From Aricia agestis (Eukaryota > Arthropoda > Insecta > Lepidoptera > Lycaenidae), in assembly GCF_905147365.1 (NCBI RefSeq), contig NC_056417.1:15088501-15152500 (forward strand): 64,000 nt of DNA. The letters are read 5' to 3'. The notes beneath the pieces were generated by a model. That model had not been told where the DNA came from, searched no databases, and saw nothing but the letters and a program-made list of their open reading frames with translations. The position numbers and the translations under genes were made by a program. The number at the start of each line of letters is the position of its first letter. Within the stretch, counting starts at the first letter, position 1. Shown here piece after piece: positions 37,501-46,255 of the stretch.

Positions 37501-38537
37501 AATGAAAAAGATGTCGATATTTAGGACCGTAGATGAGGGCATCGAGCTGGTGAAGCAAGGAGGTAATAACAAAAATACTTTTTTATTTTTGAAAAAAAAA
37601 GCGAAACTTCAATGTGCATCTTCATGGAATATTTAAATGACTTTCGGTTTTGAGCGCATCGCATCGCATTCCTAAATGTGAGCTAACCCAGCAATATTTA
37701 AGGATATTTTCGGTGTAGGGTTTTATTGATCCAAAACTTCCATTCCGTCCAACATCCATCTCATTCAAAATAATGTTCAAGGTTACGCGTATCACACGGA
37801 AACGAATGCAGCTAACGACCGCATCTCGAGGACATTCGATCAGCGCGAGATGTGCGACATGGGCTCGCTGCAGGTCATGGAGAAGACCATGCTGTTCGCC
37901 GCCGTGCAGCAGCACAGCCCGTACAAGGAGTTCTTCAACTGGAGGTAACTCGTACTGGGATCTCCATGCAGATAGAATCCAAGTTTTCCCCAAGAAGAAT
38001 GAAGGACCAAAGGACACATATAGCTTGAATGTGTTTGGGATTTAAAACAAAATGTAGGTTCTGTGATTTTTGTACCGGTTCCGGTGGTCCAGTTAAATTA
38101 GACTATTCACGGACGGCAAGTCGCAGTATAAAATGTGTTGCAGCGAAACTGCTGATTTCTAGGAACTTATCTCTCTGTAGCTAGCGACATGAAGCTCTCA
38201 AAATAGAAATTAGACGTATCGCTGTGACACGAAATCTACTGATGCTGCGTGGGGGCGTGTCCCAACCGAGCTCTTAAGCAGTCCTTCTAGTTACTCTATC
38301 TGTCTTGCTCTCTCTTCCAGCTTCATGAGACTCAACGAGCGAGGGATCATTTCGTGCATCCGTGCTCGCATGTCGTCCCAGGAGTCCTCCTGCGAGGGCA
38401 GTTCGCCGCGAGCGCTGGCGCTGGGCGGAGCAGCGCCCGCGTTTATACTGCTGTTGGGCGGATACGTCCTAGGGATGCTGATCATGATGATGGAGAGATG
38501 GCATTATAGATATCAGGGGAATCAATTGCAGCTTTGA
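28353..38537 (+). CDS. Ir75: IR75-type ionotropic chemosensory receptor, 13-exon gene (5' end incomplete)
   Basis: Exons: 28353-28538, 28795-29182, 31349-31447, 32487-32563, 33136-33263, 33583-33640, 33722-33834, 36417-36625, 36748-36792, 36997-37181, 37430-37562, 37782-37944, 38321-38537. All introns are GT-AG and phases match at every junction; the sum is 2001 nt, giving 666 residues and a TGA stop. Order seen: amino-terminal part (about 1-225), S1 (about 235-350), membrane segment 374-398, pore loop about 403-419 ending in a QQ, membrane segment 437-463 with YYTSSVVSWLL, S2 with GYAYHTE (from residue 541) and SPYKEFF, last membrane segment about 629-652, short cytoplasmic tail. This is the layout of the variant glutamate-receptor (IR) family; the motifs fit the IR75 clade, which in insects senses acids and amines in olfactory neurons. 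The member of the clade is not resolved. No signal peptide is in the model, so an upstream exon is probably missing; an ATG at 28335 is in frame but gives no signal peptide. Confidence 0.9.
28588..28722 (-). mobile_element. Helitron-like fragment in Ir75 intron A-B
   Basis: 'ccgggagccgtacattttgc' and 'agtatcttcataccaaattt'. Only about 70 bp upstream of exon B. Confidence 0.6.
28795..29182 (+). CDS. Ir75: Ir75 exon B, with an Asn-rich insert
   Basis: Acceptor AG 28793-28794, donor GT 29183-29184; starts in phase 0 and ends with one extra base. It opens with ASENMMLDSKRKWLIIS and then holds a hydrophilic stretch rich in Asn, Asp and Glu of roughly 65 residues. This stretch includes several N-x-T/S sequons (NET, NGT, NIT). 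The stretch ends before DADITYAETT. It looks like an expanded extracellular loop. Confidence 0.85.
29403..29558. mobile_element. PIF/Harbinger-type MITE in an Ir75 intron
   Basis: Inverted ends TTACTGAGGGCCTGTTTCAC and the complement at 29535-29558; 'ctgataaggtgccggatag' pairs with 'cttattcggcactttatcag' type sequence. 156 bp. In the exon B-C intron. Confidence 0.8.
30001..30185. mobile_element. MITE in an Ir75 intron
   Basis: Inverted 'actaggccgaaaatacgcgg' and 'ccacgtttttcggcctagtg'. A related half-copy is at 8793-8898 ('gtctaaacacaccatgccg'). Confidence 0.7.
31083..31226. mobile_element. MITE, 'gcgctactagcac' family, copy 2 (Ir75 intron)
   Basis: Same end and inner motifs as at 26251, with a short duplication of 'cgtcaaacgtcgaac'. 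Ends 120 bp upstream of exon C. Confidence 0.65.
31349..31447 (+). CDS. Ir75: Ir75 exon C
   Basis: Acceptor AG 31347-31348 after a T-rich tract, donor GTAAGT at 31448. Takes one base from the previous exon and gives one to the next. Encodes NDTYELFEIFNFGKIQGG and LLVTKIGSYSNGL. The 'ELFEIFN...GG.L.VT' pattern is the typical end of the IR75 amino-terminal part. Confidence 0.85.
32487..32563 (+). CDS. Ir75: Ir75 exon D
   Basis: Acceptor AG 32485-32486, donor GT 32564. Encodes SRDSSYAYYKRWDFNKLNM followed by RIIVV and ends in phase 0. The 'RWDFN.L.MRI' block is the usual entry into the S1 ligand-binding half. Confidence 0.8.
32588..32720. mobile_element. Short copy of the 'acagggtgtaac' MITE, in an Ir75 intron
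   Basis: 'acaggatgtaacaaaactaa' to 'ttagttttgttacagcctgt', with the middle deleted. Confidence 0.75.
32920..33119 (-). mobile_element. Helitron-like element in Ir75 intron D-E, complete short form
   Basis: 'gatgacgcccgtaactccgt' to 'ttataatattagtatggata'. It ends 17 bp before exon E, so it sits across the region that holds the branch point. Confidence 0.75.
33136..33263 (+). CDS. Ir75: Ir75 exon E (S1)
   Basis: Acceptor AG 33134-33135, donor GTAAGG at 33264. Begins MSPIPEVFDP and ends TVAELHNI plus two bases. Forms part of S1. The ATG at its start is not an initiator; it follows the previous exon in phase 0. Confidence 0.8.
33583..33640 (+). CDS. Ir75: Ir75 exon F (S1)
   Basis: Acceptor AG 33581-33582, donor GTAAGA at 33641. 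Encodes LVYTVVDRWVGDFQRNGTY. Too short to be found as a lone ORF; supported by matching phases on both sides. Confidence 0.8.
33722..33834 (+). CDS. Ir75: Ir75 exon G (S1)
   Basis: Acceptor AG 33720-33721, donor GTAAGT at 33835. Encodes TVTNALNFREADISP and then RFIPPFFGKLDFV. The 'AL....ADIS' block is the conserved S1 segment of the receptor family. Followed by the largest intron (2.6 kb), which holds several transposons. Confidence 0.85.
34041..34300 (-). mobile_element. SINE-like element in an Ir75 intron
   Basis: Poly-T start, 'ggggcaaacgagcaaacggg', 'ttgccggccttttaagaggg', then 'actcactcactcggcgaaac'. Confidence 0.65.
34338..34639. mobile_element. hAT-type MITE in an Ir75 intron
   Basis: Ends CAAGGGCGTCGCC and GGCGACGCCCTTG are perfect inverted repeats; ATAGTACC is duplicated exactly on both sides (34330-34337, 34640-34647). 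Subterminal poly-G and poly-C runs; the right one is 18 C long. Confidence 0.9.
34750..34885 (+). pseudogene. RTE-type LINE tail fragment in an Ir75 intron
   Basis: Reads LKRWRDELEAHQPGW and ALERDKWK; after a shift of frame the next bases read WAFAQQWDI. This is the same C-terminal motif as at 25455-25862, from a more decayed copy lying inside the 33835-36416 intron. Confidence 0.7.
35250..36233. mobile_element. 'accgacttcaaaa' repeat with nested insertions, in an Ir75 intron
   Basis: Inverted ends 'aaaaccgacttcaaatttgt' and 'ttttgaagtcggttaaaaat'. Holds (ACAT)n at 35440-35480, a palindromic MITE (35710-35901) and flanking blocks rich in AAGATCTTG/AATCTTG words (35475-35590, 35965-36120). 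Confidence 0.6.
35710..35901. mobile_element. Long-armed palindromic MITE in an Ir75 intron
   Basis: Left arm GCGCAGCGCAGACGACAGAC ... 'gtccgtggaaatagaacct' pairs with 'aggttctatttccacggac' ... 'gtctgcgctgcgcc' type end over about 55 bp. Same family as 7914-8053. Confidence 0.8.
36417..36625 (+). CDS. Ir75: Ir75 exon H (first membrane segment and pore)
   Basis: Acceptor AG 36415-36416, donor GTAAGT at 36626. Its first base completes a Glu codon from exon G. Encodes FYYRIPSSGPGNFENQF, a hydrophobic segment (WWGVVGLCVVCGVVLL) and the pore-loop stretch PYSFFSVFALVCQQ. Confidence 0.92.
36748..36792 (+). CDS. Ir75: Ir75 micro-exon I
   Basis: A 45-nt exon with acceptor AG 36746-36747 and donor GTAAAA at 36793. 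Encodes FFEDTDEKGIKRSSA and joins the pore loop to the second membrane segment. Phases match both neighbours. Confidence 0.85.
36997..37181 (+). CDS. Ir75: Ir75 exon J (second membrane segment)
   Basis: Acceptor AG 36995-36996, donor GTATAA at 37182. Encodes RKITILITGMSCVLIYNYY and SSVVSWLL, the channel-lining helix, then NSLAELINSPLQPIFEDIGY at the start of S2. Confidence 0.92.
37430..37562 (+). CDS. Ir75: Ir75 exon K (S2)
   Basis: Acceptor AG 37428-37429, donor GTAATA at 37563. Encodes LPDYYYNKRNAEDEDKLKKK and FRTVDEGIELVKQG. Charged S2 surface region. Confidence 0.88.
37782..37944 (+). CDS. Ir75: Ir75 exon L (S2)
   Basis: Acceptor AG 37780-37781, donor GTAACT at 37945. Encodes GYAYHTETNAANDRISRTF, then DQREMCDMG and HSPYKEFFNW. 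The 'G.AYHTE' and 'SPY.E.F' blocks are strong IR75 markers. Confidence 0.92.
38321..38537 (+). CDS. Ir75: Ir75 terminal exon M
   Basis: Acceptor AG 38319-38320 after a CT-rich tract; stop TGA 38535-38537. Encodes the end of S2 (FMRLNERGIISCI), the last membrane segment (APAFILLLGGYVLGMLIMMM) and a 12-residue tail. No AATAAA is visible in the next 350 nt. Confidence 0.92.
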
Positions 38538-38542
38538 ACCTA

Positions 38543-38570
38543 GATGTTGTATGCTATAACATACAACATC
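38543..38570 (+). other. Hairpin just after the Ir75 stop
   Basis: Arms GATGTTGTATG and CATACAACATC pair perfectly around a 6-nt loop, 6 nt after the stop codon. It would lie in the 3' UTR. Function unknown. Confidence 0.5.
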
Positions 38571-39307
38571 GTAATATTATAAGAACCGCATACCTATTTA
38601 TTATTATATATTAGTATGCTCTAATTATTTAAAGTATTTATCAGTATACTCTAAATTAAGTGCACCAATTGAATTATTAAGGGTTAAATTTTATTTTGTT
38701 AAGAAAAATTAATTATTGTAGGTATGTTCCTAGTTTATTTTTGATAAACTTCCTCATAATATACGTCAGCTTAAACGATAACCAGGATAAAAAAACTTAT
38801 ACAGTGAGATGTTTAAAAATTGTTTTAAACAATATGTCAGTCTACAGTCACCTTACACCATTAAGCAGTGGAACATCTCATTTTTCGAAATATCAATAAC
38901 AGAAAGAGACTGCTTAACATATTCCACCCTGAAATGTGTCGCAGCAAAAATATTTACATATTTTTGTTCCGAAATTATACGGATCCCTGTAGACGCAGCT
39001 GTCTTATGCATTCATAATAGCAATAAGGCTCGATATCCCATAACAGAGTTACGGGCCAATATACTCCGAGCGGTTGACGTGACCCCCGAACCGCAGGGGA
39101 AATCAGAACCTATCGGTCACAAGACACGATTGATTTAAATGGATAAGCTGGGTTTACAACAACGCCGGGAAACCACACGATTGAATAGCTAAGGCTGTTG
39201 TCATCAACTATAGTTACTATAGGTCAAGGTACACTGGTCTTTGTTACGTGAATGTTACCTTAACTAAGGGCGGCCACTCATTTGAGATATCCGTCGTAAA
39301 GGATTTC
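38571..39307. other. 3' flank of Ir75, no gene confirmed
   Basis: A 109-codon frame (38809-39138) is open but has no known motif; codon usage and AT content look non-coding. Confidence 0.35.
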
Positions 39308-39428
39308 CTCTTAAAAGGCCGGCAACGCACCTGCAGCTCTTCTGATGTTGCGAGTGTTCATGGGCGACGGTAGTTGCTTTCCATCAGGTGACCTGTTTGC
39401 TTGTTTGCGCCCTTTTTTCATAAAAAAG
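39308..39428 (+). mobile_element. SINE-like element, 3' half
   Basis: 'cttaaaaggccggcaacgca' to 'gcgcccttttttcataaaaa'. Lies just before the 6.9-kb insertion. Confidence 0.65.
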
Positions 39429-39477
39429 GAGTTCTAATAGGATGTTTATCGTATTATTTCGACACACACATATATAC

Positions 39478-39504
39478 AGGGTGTAACAAAAATAAGTGAT
39501 AATA
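39478..39504 (+). mobile_element. Left fragment of the split 'acagggtgtaac' MITE
   Basis: 'acagggtgtaacaaaaataa' then GTGATAATA; the rest of the element resumes at 46407. Confidence 0.8.
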
Positions 39505-39859
39505 AATGATCAAACGAACTTACCAAGTGAAGTTCGATCATTATTATATGAGTCGCTTCATTCGAAGATATATTAATTATCCATGTAGTACCTTTACTTA
39601 TTTGCTTTGGCAATCGCGTTTTTTTTAGAGACTTATCATGTGGGTACATGAAAAAAAAATAACGTCGGTCACTAGCCCATCAGCGCTCCTCATTATGTTT
39701 AGAGAGAGGTAATGCAAAAAATCTTTCTTTGTTTCTTTGGGTACTGCAGCAAACACAGTTTCGTGCAGACTGGGTGGGAGGGAGATTATATCTTCGAATG
39801 AAGCGACTCATATAATAATGATCGAACTTCACTTGGTAAGTTCGTTTGATCATTTATTA
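39501..39859. repeat. Palindromic left terminus, two 72-bp arms
   Basis: 39501-39572 and 39788-39859 are perfect reverse complements over about 72 bp (starting AATAAATGATCAAACGAAC). Directly after the second arm, a copy of the terminal sequence (CTTCTTCGCTTCATTC, 39863) begins. Perfect arms imply recent formation or gene conversion. Confidence 0.8.
39557..39700 (+). repeat. Inverted terminal repeat, left copy
   Basis: About 145 bp from 'cttcattcgaagatatatt' to 'cagcgctcctcatt' that is the near-perfect reverse complement of 46256-46400. A short, third copy of the end sequence starts at 39855. Confidence 0.8.
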
Positions 39860-40080
39860 TACTTCTTCGCTTCATTCTTCGATATATTAATTAACCATGT
39901 AGATTTTCAGAGTAACGAAAGAAAGATTTTTTACAAAATACAATATATTTATATACATTATGAATAGTAATCATTATATTCGAGAAATAATTTAACATTA
40001 TGCCCATAAATAATAATAATAGTCAGTGGAAACAAAACAAAAGTTTGTGATTCAAATGATTACTGGGATCATGGTGATTA

Positions 40081-40279
40081 TATAACTGATTCAGCGAAAC
40101 TTTGTTCATCGATAAAATTATGGCTAAGGAAAGTAGCAAAAGTATTGGAGTCACTAGTCCTGCCTGTCGAATGTCGTCTTACTAATCGTGTCAGTCCCCG
40201 TGTCGACGCTCGTGTCGATGTCCTGCTTTGTCCAGCGGCTAACCGACTGGGAGGTGGCTGGTCTGTGCAGAGCGTTAAA
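40081..40279 (-). pseudogene. Tyrosine recombinase remnant (DIRS-like)
   Basis: One minus frame reads FNALHRPATSQSVSRW and KQDIDTSV; a shifted frame then reads RRHSTG, SDSNTFATF and NFIDEQSFAESVI. Together these match the end of DIRS-type tyrosine recombinases: 'SRW.K...IDTS', 'HST', 'SDS.TFA.F'. At least one frameshift and a deletion have removed the stretch between them. Not functional. Confidence 0.6.
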
Positions 40280-41219
40280 CGTTGGCTAAAATGTTCTTAA
40301 TAGAAACCCGTATATAAAATAATCTTGAATAACCATCGCAGGGCATAATATTATGCTAACTTCTTCTTTAAAAAAGAATTACATAATTTAATAACATCCG
40401 ATCACGCCCGGGAGTTGGTGTCTTTGTAATATTAATTTCAATACCGCTAAATTTTTTATTTTGCCGAGTTTTATTAGGCAGAAAGTATTAAGTCATTGAC
40501 CAGTATTCAATAGATGCAGAAAACAAGAAAAACAAATAATGTATTAGTGACGTTTTCGAGATCTTAATCGGTATTAGTATAACAATTTTTAAATGTGACT
40601 TTTAACAAAAAGTAGATCCCAGCTATCTGGTATCCAGGGCTAGGATTTTTACTGGAATGCTTCTTTCAAAAGACTCTTCACACATTTTTCTGAGCCAATG
40701 TCACCAACCAATAATGTCAACATTGTTTATAAACAATGACAGCGCACAGAGGTGGCTGTAGAAAATATCGTATTACAGGCTACATCCATTGTCAAATTGG
40801 TTGGCTAAGGTTCCGATGGAGCGGACGGTGATCTCTTTAATAAGTTTAATAATGAGATTGAGGAGAGTATTTATCTAAATTCTAAGTCGATTAGTCGATA
40901 GAGAATTTTAGAATATTATTATGTAAATTACATTTTTATAAGAGGGAATCATTAGGGCAGCGAAAGCCAGTACCGGAAAAAACGAATATGCAATATTCAT
41001 CTATTCATCGGCTAATAATTTTCTCAAACATTTTAATATAAATGGGAAAGGTGGGAACGCGTAAAGTAGAAATACTGCCTGTTGTAAATAAAGGGGTCTA
41101 CTGCTATAACTGCGTCCGGCTCTGTGGTCGTCGATAATATTGTGATTATTGCATAATATGATTGAAAGTCGAGAATATTGTGTCTCGGTCCACCAGGCAA
41201 AATATTTTAACAATTATTA

Positions 41220-41384
41220 TTCAAGAATAAGTGAGATTCTGCTATCGTATTTATCATTGCATTTATTTAGCATTAAAAATTTAAATCGCTGAAAACCAGT
41301 TGCATTCCGTGACGGAAGTCAGGAATCGGGATATGAAGGTGTCAAAACACCTATCAGTTGAGCTAGCTCACGAATAGTGTACTG
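41220..41384 (-). pseudogene. Reverse transcriptase/RNase H junction remnant (DIRS-like)
   Basis: The minus strand reads TIRELAQLIGVLTPSYPD then a stop; a shifted frame continues GFQRFKFLMLNKCNDKYDSR. The '(T)IRELAQLIG' block followed by an 'E/QR.K...L....YD' block is characteristic of DIRS-type elements between the reverse transcriptase and RNase H domains. Confidence 0.55.
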
Positions 41385-41724
41385 GTTTAACTATTCTGTA
41401 TTATTTCGTTTTTAATAGGCATATAATATTATATAATATATTATGTCTTAATAATATATATTATTATAATCGTTAAGACTAAAATATGAACATATTTGTT
41501 GTGAATTTAATACACCCTTGTCACTATTAACAATAAAACTTAAACAAAAAAGGGGCGCCTAAGGCTGAAGTATTGTTAAAGCGTGGTAAGGCTTTAACGC
41601 CTGGTCTGATTTCCTTCTTTATAATTTTTGTGAAGAAAAAAAATTATAATAATTGGCGCCTCTGATATAGTCTGTACGTCAGAGCTCTTAATCCGTAAAT
41701 TAAAATCTTTCAATCGACTAGTAA

Positions 41725-41775
41725 GCTAATAGAAACCAAGAAGTCGGCTTTTAAATCTATTTTTGCTAGATATCC
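41725..41775 (-). pseudogene. Reverse transcriptase motif A remnant
   Basis: The minus strand reads GYLAKIDLKADFLVSI, resembling 'YMAKIDLKDAYFLVPI' of DIRS-type reverse transcriptases; a stop follows a few codons on. It lies upstream of the RNase H junction remnant, the expected order. Confidence 0.5.
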
Positions 41776-42119
41776 ACTTTTGGGTATTGGCACAGAATAT
41801 ACATAATATATATATTAGTGGTATTGGATTAGAAGCCGTACGGTAATTAACCTGTAGTTTCGAATAAACTTAAGAAGTGGTTTAAAATTTAAAAGAATTC
41901 AAAAATTGTATTTATAATATAATACAATATTTTCCGCCGCTTTGTTTGGGGAAAAGAAAATCTTTGAAATAAGGTAACCTTCGGTGGGGGTACACGAAGA
42001 TATAGCTTTAAATAATAATTCTAATAACTTATTGATGTGTATTATGAATGATGTATATTATATTTTTACAGAACGACATCGAGTATCTCGTTTTTATCAA
42101 TTATGAGGGAGTATTAGGC

Positions 42120-42367
42120 CAGTGGTCCCCATTTTTTTTTCCATGCGGGCCATAAACATGTTTTGGTCTTGGTGTCATTATTAGGTTTAATAAATAACGT
42201 TATTCAAAATTAACGATTTACAAGTGAAAAAAAAATCACGACTTTCACGATGACTACATTATTTTGCCGGTGGGCGTGAATTTCAAAATGGTTTAACATC
42301 ACGCGGGCCACAAATAAAGTCCCCGTGGCCCGTATGCGGCCCGCGGACCGCGGGTTGGGGATAGCTG
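42120..42367. mobile_element. hAT-type MITE
   Basis: Starts CAGTGGTCCCCA and ends TGGGGATAGCTG. The flanks TATTAGGC (42112-42119) and TATTAAGC (42368-42375) form an 8-bp duplication with one change. Holds 'gcggcccgcggaccgcggg' near its right end. No ORF. Confidence 0.85.
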
Positions 42368-42428
42368 TATTAAGCCCACAATAATTATAATAGTAACATC
42401 TATAAAATATATATATAAAAATTTACTA

Positions 42429-43260
42429 TCAGCACCACTGCTGCGGTGTTAAGCGTTTAGTCGCTAGATTATAGCGGTAGCTATAATTGTAGCGGCACAG
42501 TGCTAGCGGCGCCAGCCGACGGTTACCTACGCCGCCCCCCCTTTTGACGGGTAGCGGGGAGGGTTTTGCCAGAGCCCGAAAGGTACCCGATTGATGGTAT
42601 ATACTAATTTGTCTCTCCGAACAAACACTGGAATTATCCAGCGAAACAGTAATAATATCGGTATGATATTGAGACAAGACTTATCGAGACTGTGTTTATA
42701 GGTTTGATGTCCGTTACTAAGTTGTCTTGTCTGATAATATAATATTATCTGATAAGTATGATAATATTAATTAATATCGAGATAAGTCAGATACTGTTCT
42801 GATAATATCGAGACTTTGTCAGGTGAAATCTATAATGATAATAATCGATCGAAATAGAATCGAGCTGGTTGCACTGATAATAAGTGTTGACTTATTATCA
42901 GTAATGTTTTATAAAAATAATGTTTTTTTTTTATTATAAATAAATAAATAAGCAGTAGCTTATCTTAATCGTCTTTAGGATCATTTAAACCACAATCTGG
43001 CGAATCTAATGTCATTAGAATAACGTCAGTAAGAGCCCTGGATCTATCTGAATCTGGTCCGGTTTTGTCGGTGCCGGTGTGTCAGAATCGACTGTTGGCA
43101 CCTGGTTTAGGAGTGGGAAAGCTTCGCTTCATTTGTAACCTGATCGACCCGTATATCGGTCACATCTAGAGATGTTTCTCCGATTGTCTGGTCTTAGTGA
43201 CCTAAAAAATATTGGGGTAGCTTAATTGTTTGTTATAATCGACATATTTGTCGATAAATG
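42429..43260 (-). other. Possible coding remnants inside the 6.9-kb insertion
   Basis: Minus strand 42429-42677 is open for 82 codons with a basic RGGGVGNRRLAPLALCR stretch; minus 42978-43130 reads MKRSFPTPKPGANSRF, stop, then SRALTDVILMTLDSPDCGL and a stop. They sit upstream of the reverse transcriptase remnant, where a DIRS Gag would lie. I cannot assign them to a family. Confidence 0.25.
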
Positions 43261-43407
43261 TAAAAAAAAAAAATATATATTGAGGGTAGGAACTATCATG
43301 TTACGTAGATATTAAGTAAGTTTCGTTATACACTCGCGGTGTATCCCGAGTCCCAACATTGGTGCACAATTTATTTAATAATAATAAATATAATATAATA
43401 TATTTAA

Positions 43408-44428
43408 AACAAAGGATGTGCGGTATGCATTGGTTGCTAACTGATAAGACTCGCAGTCAATCTAGTTATTAGTTCGAAATAATAATTGTATATAAACCGG
43501 CAAAGATAATATTATAATAATAATATGTAGTTCTATTTATAGAACAAAAAGCGCAGGAAACGTGCGGTAGTTGCTAATTTTTATTTTTTAAACATTGTCG
43601 GAGACTCGCAGTCAATCCATACATTATTTTGATTTAAAAAAAAAAACTTAATATATTTTAAATTTAAATAGTAATTGACTCGTAGTTTTTCCCCCCGAAC
43701 CAGCCAACATATAGTTCTATTTATAGAACAGATAAAACATCGTCAGAGACTCGCAGTCTATTCCGACGAATATAGATTGTGTTTAGAGACTCGCAATCAA
43801 TCCACACATTATAGCGGTTTATAAAATAATTTATACAAATGTTTAATTTAGATAGTAATTAACTCGTAGTTAATCTCTCCGAAACAGCCAACATATAGGT
43901 AGTTCTATTTATAGAACATATAAAACATCGTCAGAGACTCGCAGTCAATTCCGATGCATTTAGATTGTGTTTAGAGACTCGCGGTCAATCCACACATTAT
44001 GGCGGTTTATTAAATAACTTAAAATAATTAAATAATTGCAGTAATTAACTTGCAGTTATTCCCCCCATTCGGGCAAACATAATATAATTATAATTCTATT
44101 TTTAGAACAGAAAAAACATCGTCAGAGACTCGCAGTCAATTCTGATGATGATCTATATGAGATTGTGCATATGGAAGGACTCTCGGTCCAAAGTCCAAAC
44201 ACACTGTACTTATTGACTCACAGTCGCATGACATGCCGGTTGATTAAATAATTGCAGTAATTAACTTTTAGTTGCTACCCACAATCCGGCAAACATAAGA
44301 TAATTCTATTTATAGACCAGATAAAACATACATATTATTATACATTGTATAATACACACAAGGCTCGCAGTCCAAACACACTGTACTTATTGACTAGTAG
44401 TCGCAGTACAAGCCGGTTAATATTGAAT
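43408..44428. repeat. Tandem array of about 190-bp units with two dyad motifs
   Basis: About five degenerate units. Each has the palindrome GTTCTATTTATAGAAC or a decayed form (about 43530, 43714, 43901, 44092, 44302; spacing 184-210) and one or two copies of GACTCGCAGTC, itself dyad-symmetric (GACT/AGTC). The sequences between are AT-rich and diverged. It lies inside the 6.9-kb insertion. Confidence 0.75.
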
Positions 44429-44431
44429 ATA

Positions 44432-46020
44432 TAAAAATCAATTGCTGTTCGTTAGTCTCGCTAAAACTCGAGAACGGCTGAACGGATTTATCTTATCTTG
44501 GTCTTGAATTATTCGTGGAGGTCTAGGGAAGGTTTAAAAGGTGAGAAAAATTCGAATAATTGCCGGGAAAATCCTCAAAACAGCATTTTTCTATTTCCCA
44601 TACAAACGTTTTCTAAATAAAATGGAGAGTCAATTTGTAATTTATTACCGCTGCATAAAGTTCAAATTCGCGTGCGCGTTGGAGGACCTAATATCGCGTT
44701 CTGAAACTCAACAAAAGTGAAAGTGAATCGCGAGCGCGACAAAATTGCATAGTCTCAAAATACATAGTACATAAATAAACACAATTTTAGCTAACTTCAG
44801 TTGTTACTCTGTCCGATTATTTTTTTATTTTAGCTAACTTAAGTTGTTACTCTGTCCGATTATTTTTTTAATAAGACTATATAGAAATCGAAAGATAAAT
44901 CTATATATATAAAAATCAATTGCTGTTCGTTAGTCTCGCTAAAACTCGAGAACGGCTGAACGGATTTATCTTATCTTGGCCAATTTTGATGAAATTTTTT
45001 GTGTGTGTTCGTGGAGATTCGAGAATGGTTTAGATTTAGTTTGGTCTACTGGAAAATGTTTTTTCAATTAATTTCTTATTTATAAGGAGTTGTTGATTTT
45101 GGAATGTTTTACATTAGATCCGGCGGACGGCGTTATCATCGCATTCAATATTATTCTATTTCAATTTTAGTTTGTCCTGACAGATGGTGCTACGATTAAT
45201 TTGAAAAAAATTTTGTTATTCAATTCATGTGCTGATTAAAATATTAAATAAATAACACATAGGCTACAATTTTAACCGACTTTCAAAATGGGGGAGGTGT
45301 TATGTTCGTTTTCTTATATTCAACGATTACTCCGCCGTTGGTTAACCGATTTTCAAAATTTTTCTTTTGGTATATAGGGTATCATCCCAATTTGGTATTA
45401 TATTCAGAAAAGTGATGATCTGATGAAGGATCCATAAGTAATCGAGGGAACTCCTCAAAACTTATAGGGAAACATATGGTGACTTCGGTTTCGTGAGAAT
45501 TCTAAGCATATGCTACCAACAAGTAAGATTTTGCACCGAGATATACCTGGTATACTGTGGTTCGGAAGGTGCTGAGAGAATTCCTGATTCTTTATAGATA
45601 CAAGTTTGGGAGTTTCGGCGTTGTTTTAAGAACAGAAAGCATATGCTACTATGCAAATTACATTCTTCATCATCATCATCATCATCATCACTACCATATC
45701 ATAGTCTTTTAGATCGAGACTCGAGTTTGTCAAGCGATAATTAAAAAAAATCTATATCTACCTAATATTATAAACCTGAAGAGTATGTTTGCTTGAACGC
45801 GTCAATCTCAGAAACTACAGGTCCGATTTAAAAACTTATCTCAGTGTTAGATAGATCATTTATCGAGTAAGACTCATCATTTATCGAGAAGGTTATATTA
45901 TATTATTACTCTAAGACTAATACGACAGAAGAAACTCAGGAAAATGTGGGAAAAACGGGGGAAATATTTTTTATGGGAAAATGTACCTACGGATTCTGTA
46001 AAATTTCTAATTTACGCGGG
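44432..46020 (+). mobile_element. Helitron-like repeats, two nested or tandem units
   Basis: The start 'aaaatcaattgctgttcgt' occurs at 44436 and again at 44914. The block ends with 'cgggcgaagccgcgcggga' then CATCTAG (46015). This 3' end with CTAG fits a non-autonomous Helitron-like unit. It also holds an (ATC)n run at 45665-45690 and 'aaccgactttcaaaatggg' near 45273. Confidence 0.6.
45662..45692. repeat. (ATC)n microsatellite
   Basis: About nine TCA units. Confidence 0.9.
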
Positions 46021-46255
46021 CGAAGCCGCGCGGGACATCTAGTATTGAATATAATTGGCTCGTCTTGGCAGTGCCTACCGTGCATTAGTACTTACGTGTA
46101 TTTTCTTGTTACATGATTAAATAACACTTACTTTAATTACTAACAACACTGAATCTAGTCAACACTAATTCAAATAATATCTTAATGATAACCAATTTTC
46201 TTTGCGTTTTGGCATGGTTACTAAGTATGCGTGCTCGCGTTGCCTCGCGAAGAAA

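Noticed and set aside
38809..39138. 109-codon frame downstream of Ir75
   Set aside because: No family match that I recognise and no exon borders; could be chance.
43290..43360. Very short LTR between TGTTACG and CCCAACA
   Set aside because: Only about 60 bp, no partner copy and no clear primer-binding site.
43408..44428. CRISPR-like array
   Set aside because: Units are about 190 bp, degenerate and inside eukaryotic transposon DNA; there are no short identical repeats with unique spacers and no cas genes.
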